Counted from the first letter of the stretch, positions 14,657 to 23,042 are shown. The stretch: 29,541 bases of DNA from an uncultured Bacteroidota bacterium (GCA_903856555.1 CAIOCC010000106.1:1-29541); one strand, 5' to 3'. Translations and numbers: made by a program. The notes: generated from the letters alone by a model not told the origin.

Positions 14657-15656
14657 GACCGTTGTTTTGGTTTTGGTTCTGGTTTTGGTTTTGGTTTTGG
14701 TAGGCTTGGACAATCGTTTTGACCAGGGGATGGCGGACCACATCGGTTTCGTTCAGTTCAACCACGGCAATCCCTTGCAGACCTTTGAGGACTTGAAGGG
14801 TGGGACCCAGGCCCGAGACCATCCGGGTTGGCAAATCAACCTGGGTCAAATCGCCCGTAACAATAAATCGCGCAGAGGGACCCATACGGGTCAAAAACAT
14901 TTTGAGCTGGGTGGGGGTGCAGTTCTGCGCCTCGTCCAGAATCACAAAGGCTTTGTCCAAGGTCCGACCCCGCATAAAAGCCAAAGGAGCTACTTCGATG
15001 ATGCCCTCCTCCAGGTACTTGGAAAGCCTCTGGGGTGGTAACATATCTTCGAGGGCATCGTAAAGCGGGCGCAGGTAGGGGTCCACTTTTTCTTTGAGAT
15101 CGCCGGGCAGGAAGCCCAAACTCTCACCAGCCTCCACGGCCGGGCGGGTCAGGATGATTTTTCGTACCTCTTTGTTTTTGAGAGAACGGACGGCGAGGGC
15201 CACCGCGGTGTAGGTTTTGCCGGACCCCGCCGGACCCAGGGCAAACAACAAATCACAACGATCCATGGCATCCACCATGCGCTGTTGGTTCGGAGTGCGC
15301 GCCCGCACGATGAGACCGTTGGGCCCGTGCACCAAGACGGTTTTGGAGGTGGACTCAAAGCCAGTGGATTCGGTGCGATGACGGGATTCCAGCCCGGCCA
15401 TGGCTTCGTTGAAGGCATCATCGCTCAGAAAACCGTTGGCCAGGCTGCATTGACGTAACAAACGCTCCCACAATACCTGAAAACGATTCATGACTTGATC
15501 GCTCCCCTCCAAGAGCAGGCGACTCCCTCGCAATGTCATCTTGAGCTCCGGAAAAGCCGCTTGCATACGATCTTGTCGGGCATTCCCCGCACCGTAGAAT
15601 CCCAGGGGATCCATTCCGGCGATGTCAAATTCTTTGGGTTCGTTATGGTGAGGCAA
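14649..15656 (-). CDS. PhoH family ATPase
   Basis: The 335-residue cytoplasmic protein is of the PhoH (PhoH-L/YbeZ) type, P-loop ATPases linked to RNA metabolism and ribosome maturation. An N-terminal KH-like region (residues 12-75) precedes the ATPase core with Walker A GPAGSGKT (141-148), ILTRPAVEAGESLGFLPGD, and Walker B VILDEAQN (238-245), then VTGDLTQVDLP. It starts with TTG at 15656; the family's conserved GMDPLGFYG begins about 14 residues in, and the only ATG alternative would cut into it. The C-terminus ends in an unusual Gln-Asn repeat (320-332) encoded by a hexanucleotide tract. It is divergent from the SAM hydroxide adenosyltransferase gene across 64 bases and overlaps purC by 8. 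Confidence 0.92.
   Translation of the reverse strand: MPHHNEPKEFDIAGMDPLGFYGAGNARQDRMQAAFPELKMTLRGSRLLLEGSDQVMNRFQVLWERLLRQCSLANGFLSDDAFNEAMAGLESRHRTESTGFESTSKTVLVHGPNGLIVRARTPNQQRMVDAMDRCDLLFALGPAGSGKTYTAVALAVRSLKNKEVRKIILTRPAVEAGESLGFLPGDLKEKVDPYLRPLYDALEDMLPPQRLSKYLEEGIIEVAPLAFMRGRTLDKAFVILDEAQNCTPTQLKMFLTRMGPSARFIVTGDLTQVDLPTRMVSGLGPTLQVLKGLQGIAVVELNETDVVRHPLVKTIVQAYQNQNQNQNQNQNNGHA
14664..14699 (-). repeat. Hexanucleotide tandem repeat encoding a Gln-Asn tail on PhoH
   Basis: Six consecutive hexamers read GTTTTG on the plus strand, one with a T-to-C change (GTTCTG at 14676-14681). On the coding strand they give CAA-AAC (Gln-Asn) units. Changes in copy number stay in frame, so slippage would lengthen or shorten the tail of PhoH by dipeptides. 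The tract also sits directly upstream of the purC start. Confidence 0.9.
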
Positions 15657-15682
15657 AAGGCGTGGCTTTGGTGGCTATGGAA

Positions 15683-15690
15683 TAAATTTG
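15683..15690 (+). promoter_or_regulatory. -7 promoter box (TAAATTTG) upstream of the SAM hydroxide adenosyltransferase gene
   Basis: TAAATTTG is an exact match to TAnnTTTG, 30 bases before the ATG at 15721, in the divergent spacer from phoH. The transcript would start near 15694, giving a leader of about 25 bases. TTTG at 15667-15670 is too close to be a normal -33 element, so the upstream half is not clear. Confidence 0.42.
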
Positions 15691-15720
15691 AGGTCGGTCT
15701 CCGCTTGCTTAGCGCTCCCC

Positions 15721-16548
15721 ATGCCACTTCTCACCCTCACCACTGATTACGGACTGCGCGATCCTTATGTCGCGATGCTGAGAGGGCGATTGTTGAGCAG
15801 GTTTCCGCATTGGCGAACCGAAGATATTTCACACAATATTAGCAAATATGACTTGGTTGAGGCTGTTTATGTCCTCAAAACCGCCTTCCCTTTTTTTCCA
15901 CCGGGCACCGTGCATTTGTTGGATGTTGGCTATCGCAGCAAGACTCAAGAAAACCCTTGGCCGTCGTATATCGTCGTCCGCTACCAGGGCCATTGGTTTG
16001 CCTTGCCGGATCAAGGCCTCCTGCCCCTCTTGGTGGACCGAGACGAATCCCCCCTGGTGCAACGTTACCCTTTAACGGTATCCCGACCGAATGCGGGCTT
16101 TGCTTTGTTGGACTGGCTGGACGGGCCCTTGGGCATGCTCATCCATGCCTTGGGCCAAGACCCTTCCCGAACCAAAGCCCCGGAACCTTGGCAAGAACCT
16201 GTTTCGGATACCACCGGGATGTGGCTTGATAAGGTTTTTGAACAAGACGGGGTCTTGCACGGTCGGGTCCTCTACGCGGATAGTTACGGCAACCTTCATA
16301 CCAACTTGGACCAAGCGACCGTTGAGGCCTTTGTGTCGGATCGACCTTTCAAAGTTCTGCTGCGTTCCGGTCATCGCCACGAAAACCGCAGCGACCGGAT
16401 TCAAGGCCATTACCATGCCGTGGAAGGACAGCACCTTACGCTGCTTTATAACGCCATCGGTTACCTCGAAATTGCGCTGAATACCAACCATGCGGAGTCC
16501 TTGCTGGGCCTAAGGGTTCAGGACAAAGTGATGATTGAACGCTCCTGA
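15721..16548 (+). CDS. SAM hydroxide adenosyltransferase (DUF62 family)
   Basis: The 275-residue protein belongs to the SAM hydrolase/fluorinase-like superfamily; most bacterial members split S-adenosylmethionine with water to adenosine and methionine. The N-terminus LLTLTTDYGLRDPYVAMLRG is the family hallmark (TDFG..D.YV..MKG), with the Asp that contacts the ribose. DISHNISKYDLVEA and PPGTVHLLDVG follow, then a C-terminal beta domain with YADSYGNLHTNL and LYNAIGYLEIALN. ATG at 15721 precedes the conserved block by two residues. The divergent phoH and its own -7 box suggest it starts a transcript. fabG follows after 32 bases but has a separate -7 box. Confidence 0.88.
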   Translation: MPLLTLTTDYGLRDPYVAMLRGRLLSRFPHWRTEDISHNISKYDLVEAVYVLKTAFPFFPPGTVHLLDVGYRSKTQENPWPSYIVVRYQGHWFALPDQGLLPLLVDRDESPLVQRYPLTVSRPNAGFALLDWLDGPLGMLIHALGQDPSRTKAPEPWQEPVSDTTGMWLDKVFEQDGVLHGRVLYADSYGNLHTNLDQATVEAFVSDRPFKVLLRSGHRHENRSDRIQGHYHAVEGQHLTLLYNAIGYLEIALNTNHAESLLGLRVQDKVMIERS

Positions 16549-16567
16549 CAGGAGCCTTTGGCTGGTT

Positions 16568-16575
16568 TATCTTTG
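16568..16575 (+). promoter_or_regulatory. -7 promoter box (TATCTTTG) for fabG
   Basis: TATCTTTG matches TAnnTTTG exactly and ends 5 bases before the ATG at 16581. As with pyrE, transcription from it should begin at about the start codon and give a leaderless mRNA. TTTG at 16557-16560 is too close for a standard -33 element. Confidence 0.42.
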
Positions 16576-16580
16576 GGCCC

Positions 16581-17339
16581 ATGAATACAAATACACTTCT
16601 TCAAGGCAAAATAGCCCTGGTCACCGGCGGAAGTCGGGGGATTGGCATGGGCATCGCCCGCAAGTTGGCCTCTCAGGGCGCCGACATTGCTTTTACCTAC
16701 AAATCCTCCCAACAATCGGCCCTGGAACTCCAAAAGGAATTGCAGGCCATGGGGGTACGGGCACTGGCCTACGCCTCGGATGCCGCTGATTATGCCCAAG
16801 CCGAAAAATTGATTGAACAAATCCTCGCAGATTTTGGAGGCCTCGAAATCATCGTGAATAACGCGGGCATTACGCGGGATCAATTGTTGATTCGAATGAC
16901 CGAAGAACAATGGGATCAGGTGATGGATAACAACCTCAAATCCGTCTTCAACGTGTGCAAACATGCGGTTCGCCACCTCATGAAAAACCGCAAAGGCAGC
17001 ATCATCAATCTATCGTCGGTGGTCGGACGCAGTGGTAACGCAGGTCAAAGCAATTACTCCGCCTCCAAAGCAGGCGTCATTGCCTTCACCCAGTCCTTGG
17101 CCCGCGAATTGGGATCTCGTAACATTCGATGCAATGCGGTCGCACCCGGTTACATCGAAACCGAAATGACCGGTCAATTGGATCCGGCCGTTTCGGAGGC
17201 TTGGAATGCCAAAATCCCGCTGGGCCGACCCGGAACCGTTGATGAAGTGGCTGAAGTCATTGCTTTCTTGGCATCGGATCGGGCCTCCTATGTCACCGGG
17301 CAATGTTGGAATGTCTGCGGGGGGCTGGATCCCGCCTAG
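16581..17339 (+). CDS. fabG: 3-oxoacyl-[acyl-carrier-protein] reductase
   Basis: FabG reduces 3-oxoacyl-ACP with NADPH in fatty acid elongation. The 252-residue short-chain dehydrogenase has the cofactor motif TGGSRGIGMGIA (15-26), NNAG around residue 94, and the catalytic Ser-Tyr-Lys set in NLSSVVG and YSASKAG. GYIETEMTG and the C-terminal VTGQCWNVCGGLDP close the fold. The motifs fit FabG, although other SDR enzymes share them. A 3-hydroxyacyl-ACP made by this enzyme is also the acyl donor expected for the N-acyltransferase at 12762. A large membrane protein begins 11 bases after the stop. Confidence 0.9.
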   Translation: MNTNTLLQGKIALVTGGSRGIGMGIARKLASQGADIAFTYKSSQQSALELQKELQAMGVRALAYASDAADYAQAEKLIEQILADFGGLEIIVNNAGITRDQLLIRMTEEQWDQVMDNNLKSVFNVCKHAVRHLMKNRKGSIINLSSVVGRSGNAGQSNYSASKAGVIAFTQSLARELGSRNIRCNAVAPGYIETEMTGQLDPAVSEAWNAKIPLGRPGTVDEVAEVIAFLASDRASYVTGQCWNVCGGLDPA

Positions 17340-17350
17340 GTCTTTAGACG

Positions 17351-19528
17351 ATGGGATATCTCGAACTGGGATGGGGTTCCCCTTTATGGGTACTGCCTTT
17401 GTCCGCCGCTGCAGGCTTGGCCTGGGCTTGGGCAAAACATGGGCGCCGTTTACCCAACCAGCCTTCGAGAAAGGCCCGATTGTCCCTTGGGATATTGCGC
17501 GGATTGGCGGTTTTTTTGCTGGTTCTGCTCTGTTTTGATCCCACCTGGATTCGGGAAGAACGCACCGTTCAAGCGCCCCTGATCGTATTGGCTTTGGACC
17601 AAAGTCAGTCCATGAACCGCCCCGGCGTCAGCGCCGAAGCTTTGCGATCTTTTGCCTTGGAATTCACCCAAAAACTTCGAGGAACCCATCGAGTTGATGT
17701 GGTAGGATTTGGAGCGGGGGCCGACCGGCTGAACCCAACCCAACCCGGTTCGGTCCGCTTGGACCAAAGCCTGACCTCCACCGAACCCCTGGCCAACTGG
17801 ACCTCGGACCAAGCAGGATTGGAAAGCATCGCTGCCTGGGTCCTGGTCAGCGATGGGCTTTTTAATATGGGGGTGGAACCGCGATCCTTTTTTGCAACCT
17901 ATCAAAGTCCGGTCTTGACGTTGGGATGTGGGCCAGACCAAGGCCAACAACCTACGTGGACCCTCGGATCTCCGACCGTTCCCGATCGCGTCGAAGCTCA
18001 CAGCGATTTGGAAATCGAAATCCCGGTACGAGGCCATCACATGACCGGCCAAACCTTGCAAATCGAGGCCTTGGTTTCGACCGGTTCATCCCCACCTATC
18101 CTTGCTGAGCGCCGCGTTTGGCAACCCGGATCGGGCTCCTTTCAACAAAACCTTTCTTTCAAAATTTCAATTGGCGAAGAAGGACTGTACGCGATTCGAT
18201 TCAGAGGCCGAAGCATTAGCGGCGCCGCTGGACCGGGTAAGGCCCTGGAAAGTCCAGAAAAACTGGCCTTTGTGGAGGCCGTACGGACCAAAAAGCGTTT
18301 GGTATTGCTAGCCAAAGCCCCGCACCCGGATTTGGGGGTCCTGCGGAGCGTCTTGGAACAAACCAAAAATCATGTCGTGCAATTGGAGTACGGTCTGGCA
18401 GGCCTGCGCAAAGCCGTTGCAGATCCCTCGGCAGACCTTTATATCTGGCATCAATGGCCTTCGGCCAACCCCGAACCAGGCGAAGCCGACCTCCTCCAAA
18501 AAATTCAACAAAAAGGGCAACCGCTTTGGTGGATGGGTGGGGCGGCCAGCGATTGGAAAGGGTGGCCGGAGGGGCGACCCAGCGCCTCGGTTCCGATGGT
18601 TCAGGTTCTCCCCGTTCTTAATGATCGTTGGAATGCCTTCCTACCGGGGGTGCAACTCGCCGAGGGAATTCGCCGTCTCCCTCCGTTAACCACCCCTTCG
18701 GTGGGCCCTATCGAATCCCCGGTTGGAACAACCCTCTTGTACCAACAAAAGGATCGTGTTGCCACCCAACGTCCTTTGTGGGTCGTGGAATACCGAAGCC
18801 GTCCTACCCGGGCCTACCTCTGGGGCGAGGGCTTGTGGCGTTGGCGATTGGCCATGGATTCCGATCATCGGTCCGCATCAACCGGTTCGGCCATGACGAA
18901 CCCCTTAGAGAGTCTTGTTCTTAACACCGTTTCTCTGCTGTTGGGTGGACAGGCCTCCGAAGGACTGGAAATTCGGCCGGTTCGTCCCTTCTTTAACGAA
19001 ACCCAAGCGGTCCTCCTCGAGGGCAGCCTGCGCAATGCGCAGGGTGAATTTGACAACCAAAGCACCCTACGACTTCAACTTTTTCAAAAGGATCGCCTGG
19101 TCCGGGATGCCGCCATGGTCCCGGACGGTTTGGGGTACCGCCTTGATTTGGGTCGGTTAGCAGCCGGCACCTACCGCTACACCGCCACTACCTCCGCCAA
19201 CGGACTGCCTCTTGTGAAGAACGGGGTTTTGGCTGTGCAGTCCTTTGGACTCGAAAACCCTGGCGAACCCGGTGACCACGCCTTGCTCCAAAACCTGGCC
19301 AAACAGAGCGGCGGGACCTATCTGCGCATGGATGCATGGGATGTGAAATCACGCGCCATGGCCCTGGATCAACTAAGCCAAAAAATAAAAAAACATCCGA
19401 CCATCCGATCCGAAAGCAGCCTAAGCTTGGTCTCAACCCCTTGGTTACGATCGATTTGGTTTTGGCTTCTTGTTTCGCTGTTGTTAGGGACTGAATGGCT
19501 CCTGGCACGAGCTCTTGGAGGAATCTAA
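17351..19528 (+). CDS. Large membrane protein with von Willebrand A-like domain
   Basis: The 725-residue protein has two N-terminal membrane helices (about residues 11-28 and 45-62), a large periplasmic region, and a C-terminal helix (WLRSIWFWLLVSLLLG). After the second helix, VLALDQSQSM (residues 79-88) gives the DxSxS part of a metal-ion adhesion site, and VLVSDGLFNMG further on resembles the second site of a vWA domain. The middle and C-terminal parts look like beta-rich repeats (LRLQLFQKDRLVRDAAMV, GLGYRLDLGRLAAGTYRYTA) similar to immunoglobulin-like folds. Such proteins recur in Bacteroidota as uncharacterised vWA proteins. The start 11 bases after fabG and the lipoprotein gene 13 bases after its stop suggest a shared transcript. 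Function is unknown. Confidence 0.85.
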   Translation: MGYLELGWGSPLWVLPLSAAAGLAWAWAKHGRRLPNQPSRKARLSLGILRGLAVFLLVLLCFDPTWIREERTVQAPLIVLALDQSQSMNRPGVSAEALRSFALEFTQKLRGTHRVDVVGFGAGADRLNPTQPGSVRLDQSLTSTEPLANWTSDQAGLESIAAWVLVSDGLFNMGVEPRSFFATYQSPVLTLGCGPDQGQQPTWTLGSPTVPDRVEAHSDLEIEIPVRGHHMTGQTLQIEALVSTGSSPPILAERRVWQPGSGSFQQNLSFKISIGEEGLYAIRFRGRSISGAAGPGKALESPEKLAFVEAVRTKKRLVLLAKAPHPDLGVLRSVLEQTKNHVVQLEYGLAGLRKAVADPSADLYIWHQWPSANPEPGEADLLQKIQQKGQPLWWMGGAASDWKGWPEGRPSASVPMVQVLPVLNDRWNAFLPGVQLAEGIRRLPPLTTPSVGPIESPVGTTLLYQQKDRVATQRPLWVVEYRSRPTRAYLWGEGLWRWRLAMDSDHRSASTGSAMTNPLESLVLNTVSLLLGGQASEGLEIRPVRPFFNETQAVLLEGSLRNAQGEFDNQSTLRLQLFQKDRLVRDAAMVPDGLGYRLDLGRLAAGTYRYTATTSANGLPLVKNGVLAVQSFGLENPGEPGDHALLQNLAKQSGGTYLRMDAWDVKSRAMALDQLSQKIKKHPTIRSESSLSLVSTPWLRSIWFWLLVSLLLGTEWLLARALGGI

Positions 19529-19541
19529 TTGAATTCATAAC

Positions 19542-20252
19542 ATGAAATCATTCTACTATCTTCTGTTCGCCACCTTGGTATTCCTAACGTCTTCGTGCAC
19601 CCCGATTCGACTAGCCCTGGACCCCGGTCTCCAAGGTCAATCGGATTGTTATCCGGTGCAAGGCCGTCAACAATTACGATTCAAAATCAAGGTTACCTAC
19701 GGCCCCTACGCCACCCTCAAAGTGCGCCGAGGCCCCGTCAATTCCTACCAAGCCCAGGTCCGAATTCGTTTTAGCGGAGCCAATCAACGCATGCGTATCA
19801 TCCAGAGTGCCGGCGATGCTGCACACGACACCGTCACAACCTATGCCCGTTTCAAACAAAGCGACGTTCCGCTATGGCAGGGAAGAATCGCTCTGCCTTT
19901 GTCGTACAGCCATCTAATGACCGGAGAAATTCGCAGTGCCGGAGAGCCCCTCGCCGAGTTTGTGCTCTTTAGGCCCGAAGCCACAACGCGCCGGCAGACC
20001 CTTTGCGGTCATTTGGACATTCCCGGCCAACCCCTCATCGAAATTCACAGCCTGCGGACCCTTGAGGGGAACCATCGCTGGCTTGGGGCCACTCATGCCG
20101 GATTGCGCTATGAACAAGACGGTCGAGTCCTTGGACAAATATCGCTGATCAACCGTGGCGAAGTTTGCCTCGCAAGAAACCTGGCCCCCCGAGTGGAACG
20201 CTGCCTAGCAGCGATGAGCACCGCCCTTCTACTCAAACAAAACCTGGAATAA
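19542..20252 (+). CDS. Predicted lipoprotein of unknown function
   Basis: The 236-residue product has a type II signal peptide: MKSFYYLLFATLVFLTSSC with the lipobox Cys at residue 19, so it should be lipidated and exported to the periplasmic face or outer membrane. The mature part contains YGPYATLKVRRGPVNSYQ and several beta-prone stretches, with four further Cys residues (CYPVQG, LCGHLD, VCLARN, RCLAA) that could pair. I recognise no domain. It follows the vWA-like gene by 13 bases and may act with it at the envelope. It ends one base from the convergent DivIC-like gene. Confidence 0.8.
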   Translation: MKSFYYLLFATLVFLTSSCTPIRLALDPGLQGQSDCYPVQGRQQLRFKIKVTYGPYATLKVRRGPVNSYQAQVRIRFSGANQRMRIIQSAGDAAHDTVTTYARFKQSDVPLWQGRIALPLSYSHLMTGEIRSAGEPLAEFVLFRPEATTRRQTLCGHLDIPGQPLIEIHSLRTLEGNHRWLGATHAGLRYEQDGRVLGQISLINRGEVCLARNLAPRVERCLAAMSTALLLKQNLE

Positions 20253-20253
20253 C

Positions 20254-20541
20254 TCAGAGAGCCTGCCCCGAGTCCAACAACCAAAACACCGATTCCCCGG
20301 GCTTGACCATTCGGTACTTTTCGCGAGCCAATCGTTCCAACAAAAGGGTATCCGACTCCAGAGCGGCTTTCTCTCGGGTCATGACTTGGATGGAGGAATC
20401 ATAAAAGGACTTCTGCTTCTGCAGAAGCCTCCACTCCCGGCGAACCTTGGCCTGACCTAACCAATTGTATTCATCCAAAAACAAGAGCCACAAAACAAAG
20501 GCAAGGCCCGCGAGAACGTAACGGTTCCGAAGAAGACGCAT
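20254..20541 (-). CDS. Septum formation initiator family protein (DivIC/FtsB-like)
   Basis: The 95-residue product has a short basic N-terminus (MRLLRNRY), one membrane helix (VLAGLAFVLWLLFLDEYNW) and a coiled coil (VRREWRLLQKQKSFYDSSIQVMTREKAALESD in two pieces), followed by LERLAREKYRMVKPGESVFWL. This is the FtsB/DivIC layout; the last motif matches the family's AREKY.M.K..E.V. Such proteins join FtsL and FtsQ in the division complex. An ATG at 20556 would add MPGSF; 20541 gives a more typical short tail, but either is possible. It lies just downstream of eno, an arrangement typical of Bacteroidota. Confidence 0.88.
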   Translation of the reverse strand: MRLLRNRYVLAGLAFVLWLLFLDEYNWLGQAKVRREWRLLQKQKSFYDSSIQVMTREKAALESDTLLLERLAREKYRMVKPGESVFWLLDSGQAL

Positions 20542-20565
20542 GAAAGAACCGGGCATGCCTTGAAT

Positions 20566-21858
20566 TTAGACCGGGTGGTAACGAAAACCCAGGCCTCCAA
20601 ATAGGGCCGAATCACCCAATTCCTCTTCGATCCGAAGTAACTGGTTGTATTTGGCCATCCGATCGGAGCGGGATGCTGAACCCGTTTTGATTTGTCCGGT
20701 ACGCAGAGCTACCGCCAAATCGGCGATGGTGCTGTCCTCGGTTTCGCCAGAACGGTGACTCATAACACTGGAATAAGAAGACGATGAGGCCGTTTGAACC
20801 GCTTCGATGGTTTCGGTGAGGGTGCCGATTTGATTGACCTTCACCAAAATGGAATTGGCCACCTTGGATTCAATTCCACGACGTAGGCGTTTGGTGTTCG
20901 TAACAAATAAATCATCACCTACCAACTGAATACGATTCCCCAAGGCCGATGTTAAACGTGCCCAACCTTCCCAATCATCCTCGGCCAAACCGTCTTCAAT
21001 GGAACAAATGGGGTACTTGGCACACCATTCAGTCCAGAATTCAACCAATTGACCCGAGTCCATGGGTTCACCGCCTGATTTATGAAAACGATAGTTTCCA
21101 CTAGCCGCATCGTACATTTCGGTGCAGGCCGCATCCATGGCTATCGCCACCTGTTCCCCCGGTCGAAAACCCGCTGACTCAATCGCCCGTAACACCATTT
21201 CCAAAGCCTCGGTATTGCTGCGTAGGTTGGGAGCAAACCCTCCTTCATCGCCAACATTGGTTGACAAACCTTGATCGCGCAAGACCTTTTTGAGGTGATG
21301 AAAGACCTCGGTCCCCATGCGCAATGCCTCCGAAAAGGTGGACGCGCCCAATGGCATTACCATAAACTCCTGAAAATCAATTCCATTATCGGCATGGGCA
21401 CCGCCATTCAAAATATTCATCATGGGCATGGGCAGGACATTCGCCTGCAGTCCACCAACATAACGATACAAAGGCATGCCCAGCGAAGCGGCCGCAGCCC
21501 TTGCGCAGGCCAGGGATACCCCAAGAATAGCATTCGCACCCAGATTCGACTTGTTGCCCGTCCCGTCCAAATCAATCATGACCCGGTCAATCTGTTGCTG
21601 CTCGTAAACCGACATCCCTTCCAATTCCGGCGCGATACGATCGTTGACATGAGCGACGGCCCCCAGGACTCCCTTGCCCATGTACATGGACGGATCGTTG
21701 TCCCGCAATTCGACCGCTTCGTGCATACCGGTCGAGGCCCCCGAAGGAACCGCTGCCCTTCCGGTGCAACCGTCAGAGGTCAATACGTCCACTTCCACGG
21801 TGGGATTCCCACGGGAATCGAGAATTTGTCTGGCAAAAATGTCTTGAATAACGGGCAT
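20566..21858 (-). CDS. eno: Enolase
   Basis: Enolase interconverts 2-phosphoglycerate and phosphoenolpyruvate in glycolysis. The 430-residue protein has DSRGNPTVEVDV, AAVPSGASTG, the catalytic-loop GDEGGFAPNL, CSIEDGLAEDDWEGW, GDDLFVTN, KVNQIGTLTE and SHRSGETEDS, all family signatures including metal-binding Asp and Glu residues. Length is standard. It lies 34 bases after carA on the same strand and 9-24 bases before the DivIC-like gene, so the three genes probably share a transcript. Confidence 0.98.
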   Translation of the reverse strand: MPVIQDIFARQILDSRGNPTVEVDVLTSDGCTGRAAVPSGASTGMHEAVELRDNDPSMYMGKGVLGAVAHVNDRIAPELEGMSVYEQQQIDRVMIDLDGTGNKSNLGANAILGVSLACARAAAASLGMPLYRYVGGLQANVLPMPMMNILNGGAHADNGIDFQEFMVMPLGASTFSEALRMGTEVFHHLKKVLRDQGLSTNVGDEGGFAPNLRSNTEALEMVLRAIESAGFRPGEQVAIAMDAACTEMYDAASGNYRFHKSGGEPMDSGQLVEFWTEWCAKYPICSIEDGLAEDDWEGWARLTSALGNRIQLVGDDLFVTNTKRLRRGIESKVANSILVKVNQIGTLTETIEAVQTASSSSYSSVMSHRSGETEDSTIADLAVALRTGQIKTGSASRSDRMAKYNQLLRIEEELGDSALFGGLGFRYHPV

Positions 21859-21892
21859 GGGCTTAGGGTTTAAAGGGCAATGTAGGCATGGA

Positions 21893-23011
21893 CTAGTCCA
21901 TCATGGACACAAAATCATCAAACAAGTAATGAGAATCATGAGGCCCTGGATTGGACTCGGGGTGATACTGAACCGAAAAGGCAGGACGATCGCGTAAGGC
22001 AAGTCCTTCAACGGTTTGGTCGTTCAAGTTGATGTGGGTCAATTCCAAATGGGATGCTGCCTGGGCCTGTTCCAAATGGACCGCAAACCCATGATTTTGA
22101 GAGGTGATTTCGGAACGGTTGTTTCGAAGGTTAAGGACCGGGTGATTGGAACCTCGATGTCCGTTGTGCATCTTGAAGGTATCGAGACCTGCTGCCCTGG
22201 CAAGCAATTGATGACCTAGGCAGATACCCATAAGAGGAACGCGTCGTTCCAGCAAACCACGCACGACACCTACCTGTTGATCCATGGCGGCGGGATCACC
22301 GGGGCCATTCGATAACAAGACCCCTTGGGGAGCGCAGGCCATGACGTCCTCGATGGTAGCCGAGGCCGGCAGCACCTGCAATTCGCATCCCCTCTGGGTG
22401 AGATGGTGAAGCATGTTGCGCTTGACCCCATAATCCATCACAACCACCCGCTTGGGGGTACCCGGGATGGCGGATTCCATGCGATACGATTTAGCGGTGG
22501 TTACCAAGGCACTAAGGTCCAAACCGTCCATGTTGGGTAGGTCCGCCAAGGCCCTTTGGGCCTGGCGACGGTGGTCACCATCCAGGCCCATGTGCGACAA
22601 AATGACGCCATTCATAGCACCGCTGTGGCGAATATGACGAACCAAAGCCCGGGTATCCACGCCCCGGATCCCCATCAGCCGGTTTTGGACCATGTAATCC
22701 TGCAAGGATGAATCAGCCATGAGGCGAGAATGCTTCTCGGTAAAATTGCGGACCACCACGCCGCTAATCTGCACTCGATCGGATTCCTGATCTGCAGCAT
22801 AGGCTCCATAATTGCCTAAATGAACAAAATTGTGGACCAGCATTTGACCCCGGTAGGATGGGTCGGTAAACATCTCTTGGTAACCCGTCATGGAGGTGTT
22901 AAAGCATAGCTCCCCTCCACAGATTCCGGCATCAAAGCCTACAATCCAACCTTCAAAAACTCTCCCATCCTGAAGGTGTAGAGAACCGGGTGTTGACATA
23001 GCTAAGGTCAT
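21893..23011 (-). CDS. carA: Carbamoyl-phosphate synthase small subunit
   Basis: CarA hydrolyses glutamine and supplies ammonia to CarB for carbamoyl phosphate, used for pyrimidines (pyrB in this window) and arginine. The 372-residue product has the N-terminal domain with FNTSMTGYQEMFTDPSYRGQ in pieces (CFNTSMTGYQE, DPSYRGQ), RGVDTRALVRHIR, and a class I amidotransferase domain with SNGPGDP, catalytic Cys264 in GICLGHQLL, and His350-Glu352 in QYHPES. ATG at 23011 is used; an ATG at residue 5 is possible. carB is not in the window. It sits between the rplQ terminator and eno and has its own probable promoter. Confidence 0.97.
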   Translation of the reverse strand: MTLAMSTPGSLHLQDGRVFEGWIVGFDAGICGGELCFNTSMTGYQEMFTDPSYRGQMLVHNFVHLGNYGAYAADQESDRVQISGVVVRNFTEKHSRLMADSSLQDYMVQNRLMGIRGVDTRALVRHIRHSGAMNGVILSHMGLDGDHRRQAQRALADLPNMDGLDLSALVTTAKSYRMESAIPGTPKRVVVMDYGVKRNMLHHLTQRGCELQVLPASATIEDVMACAPQGVLLSNGPGDPAAMDQQVGVVRGLLERRVPLMGICLGHQLLARAAGLDTFKMHNGHRGSNHPVLNLRNNRSEITSQNHGFAVHLEQAQAASHLELTHINLNDQTVEGLALRDRPAFSVQYHPESNPGPHDSHYLFDDFVSMMD

Positions 23012-23042
23012 GAAAGTATAAAAATGGATGATGTTTCAAAGA

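Noticed and set aside
21271..21873. 200-codon open frame opposite eno
   Set aside because: Shadow of the enolase gene; composition follows the complement of conserved codons.
21888..21901. Perfect 14-base palindrome centred on CTAG over the carA stop codon
   Set aside because: One or two perfect palindromes of this size are expected by chance in 30 kb, and it has no loop to act as a terminator.
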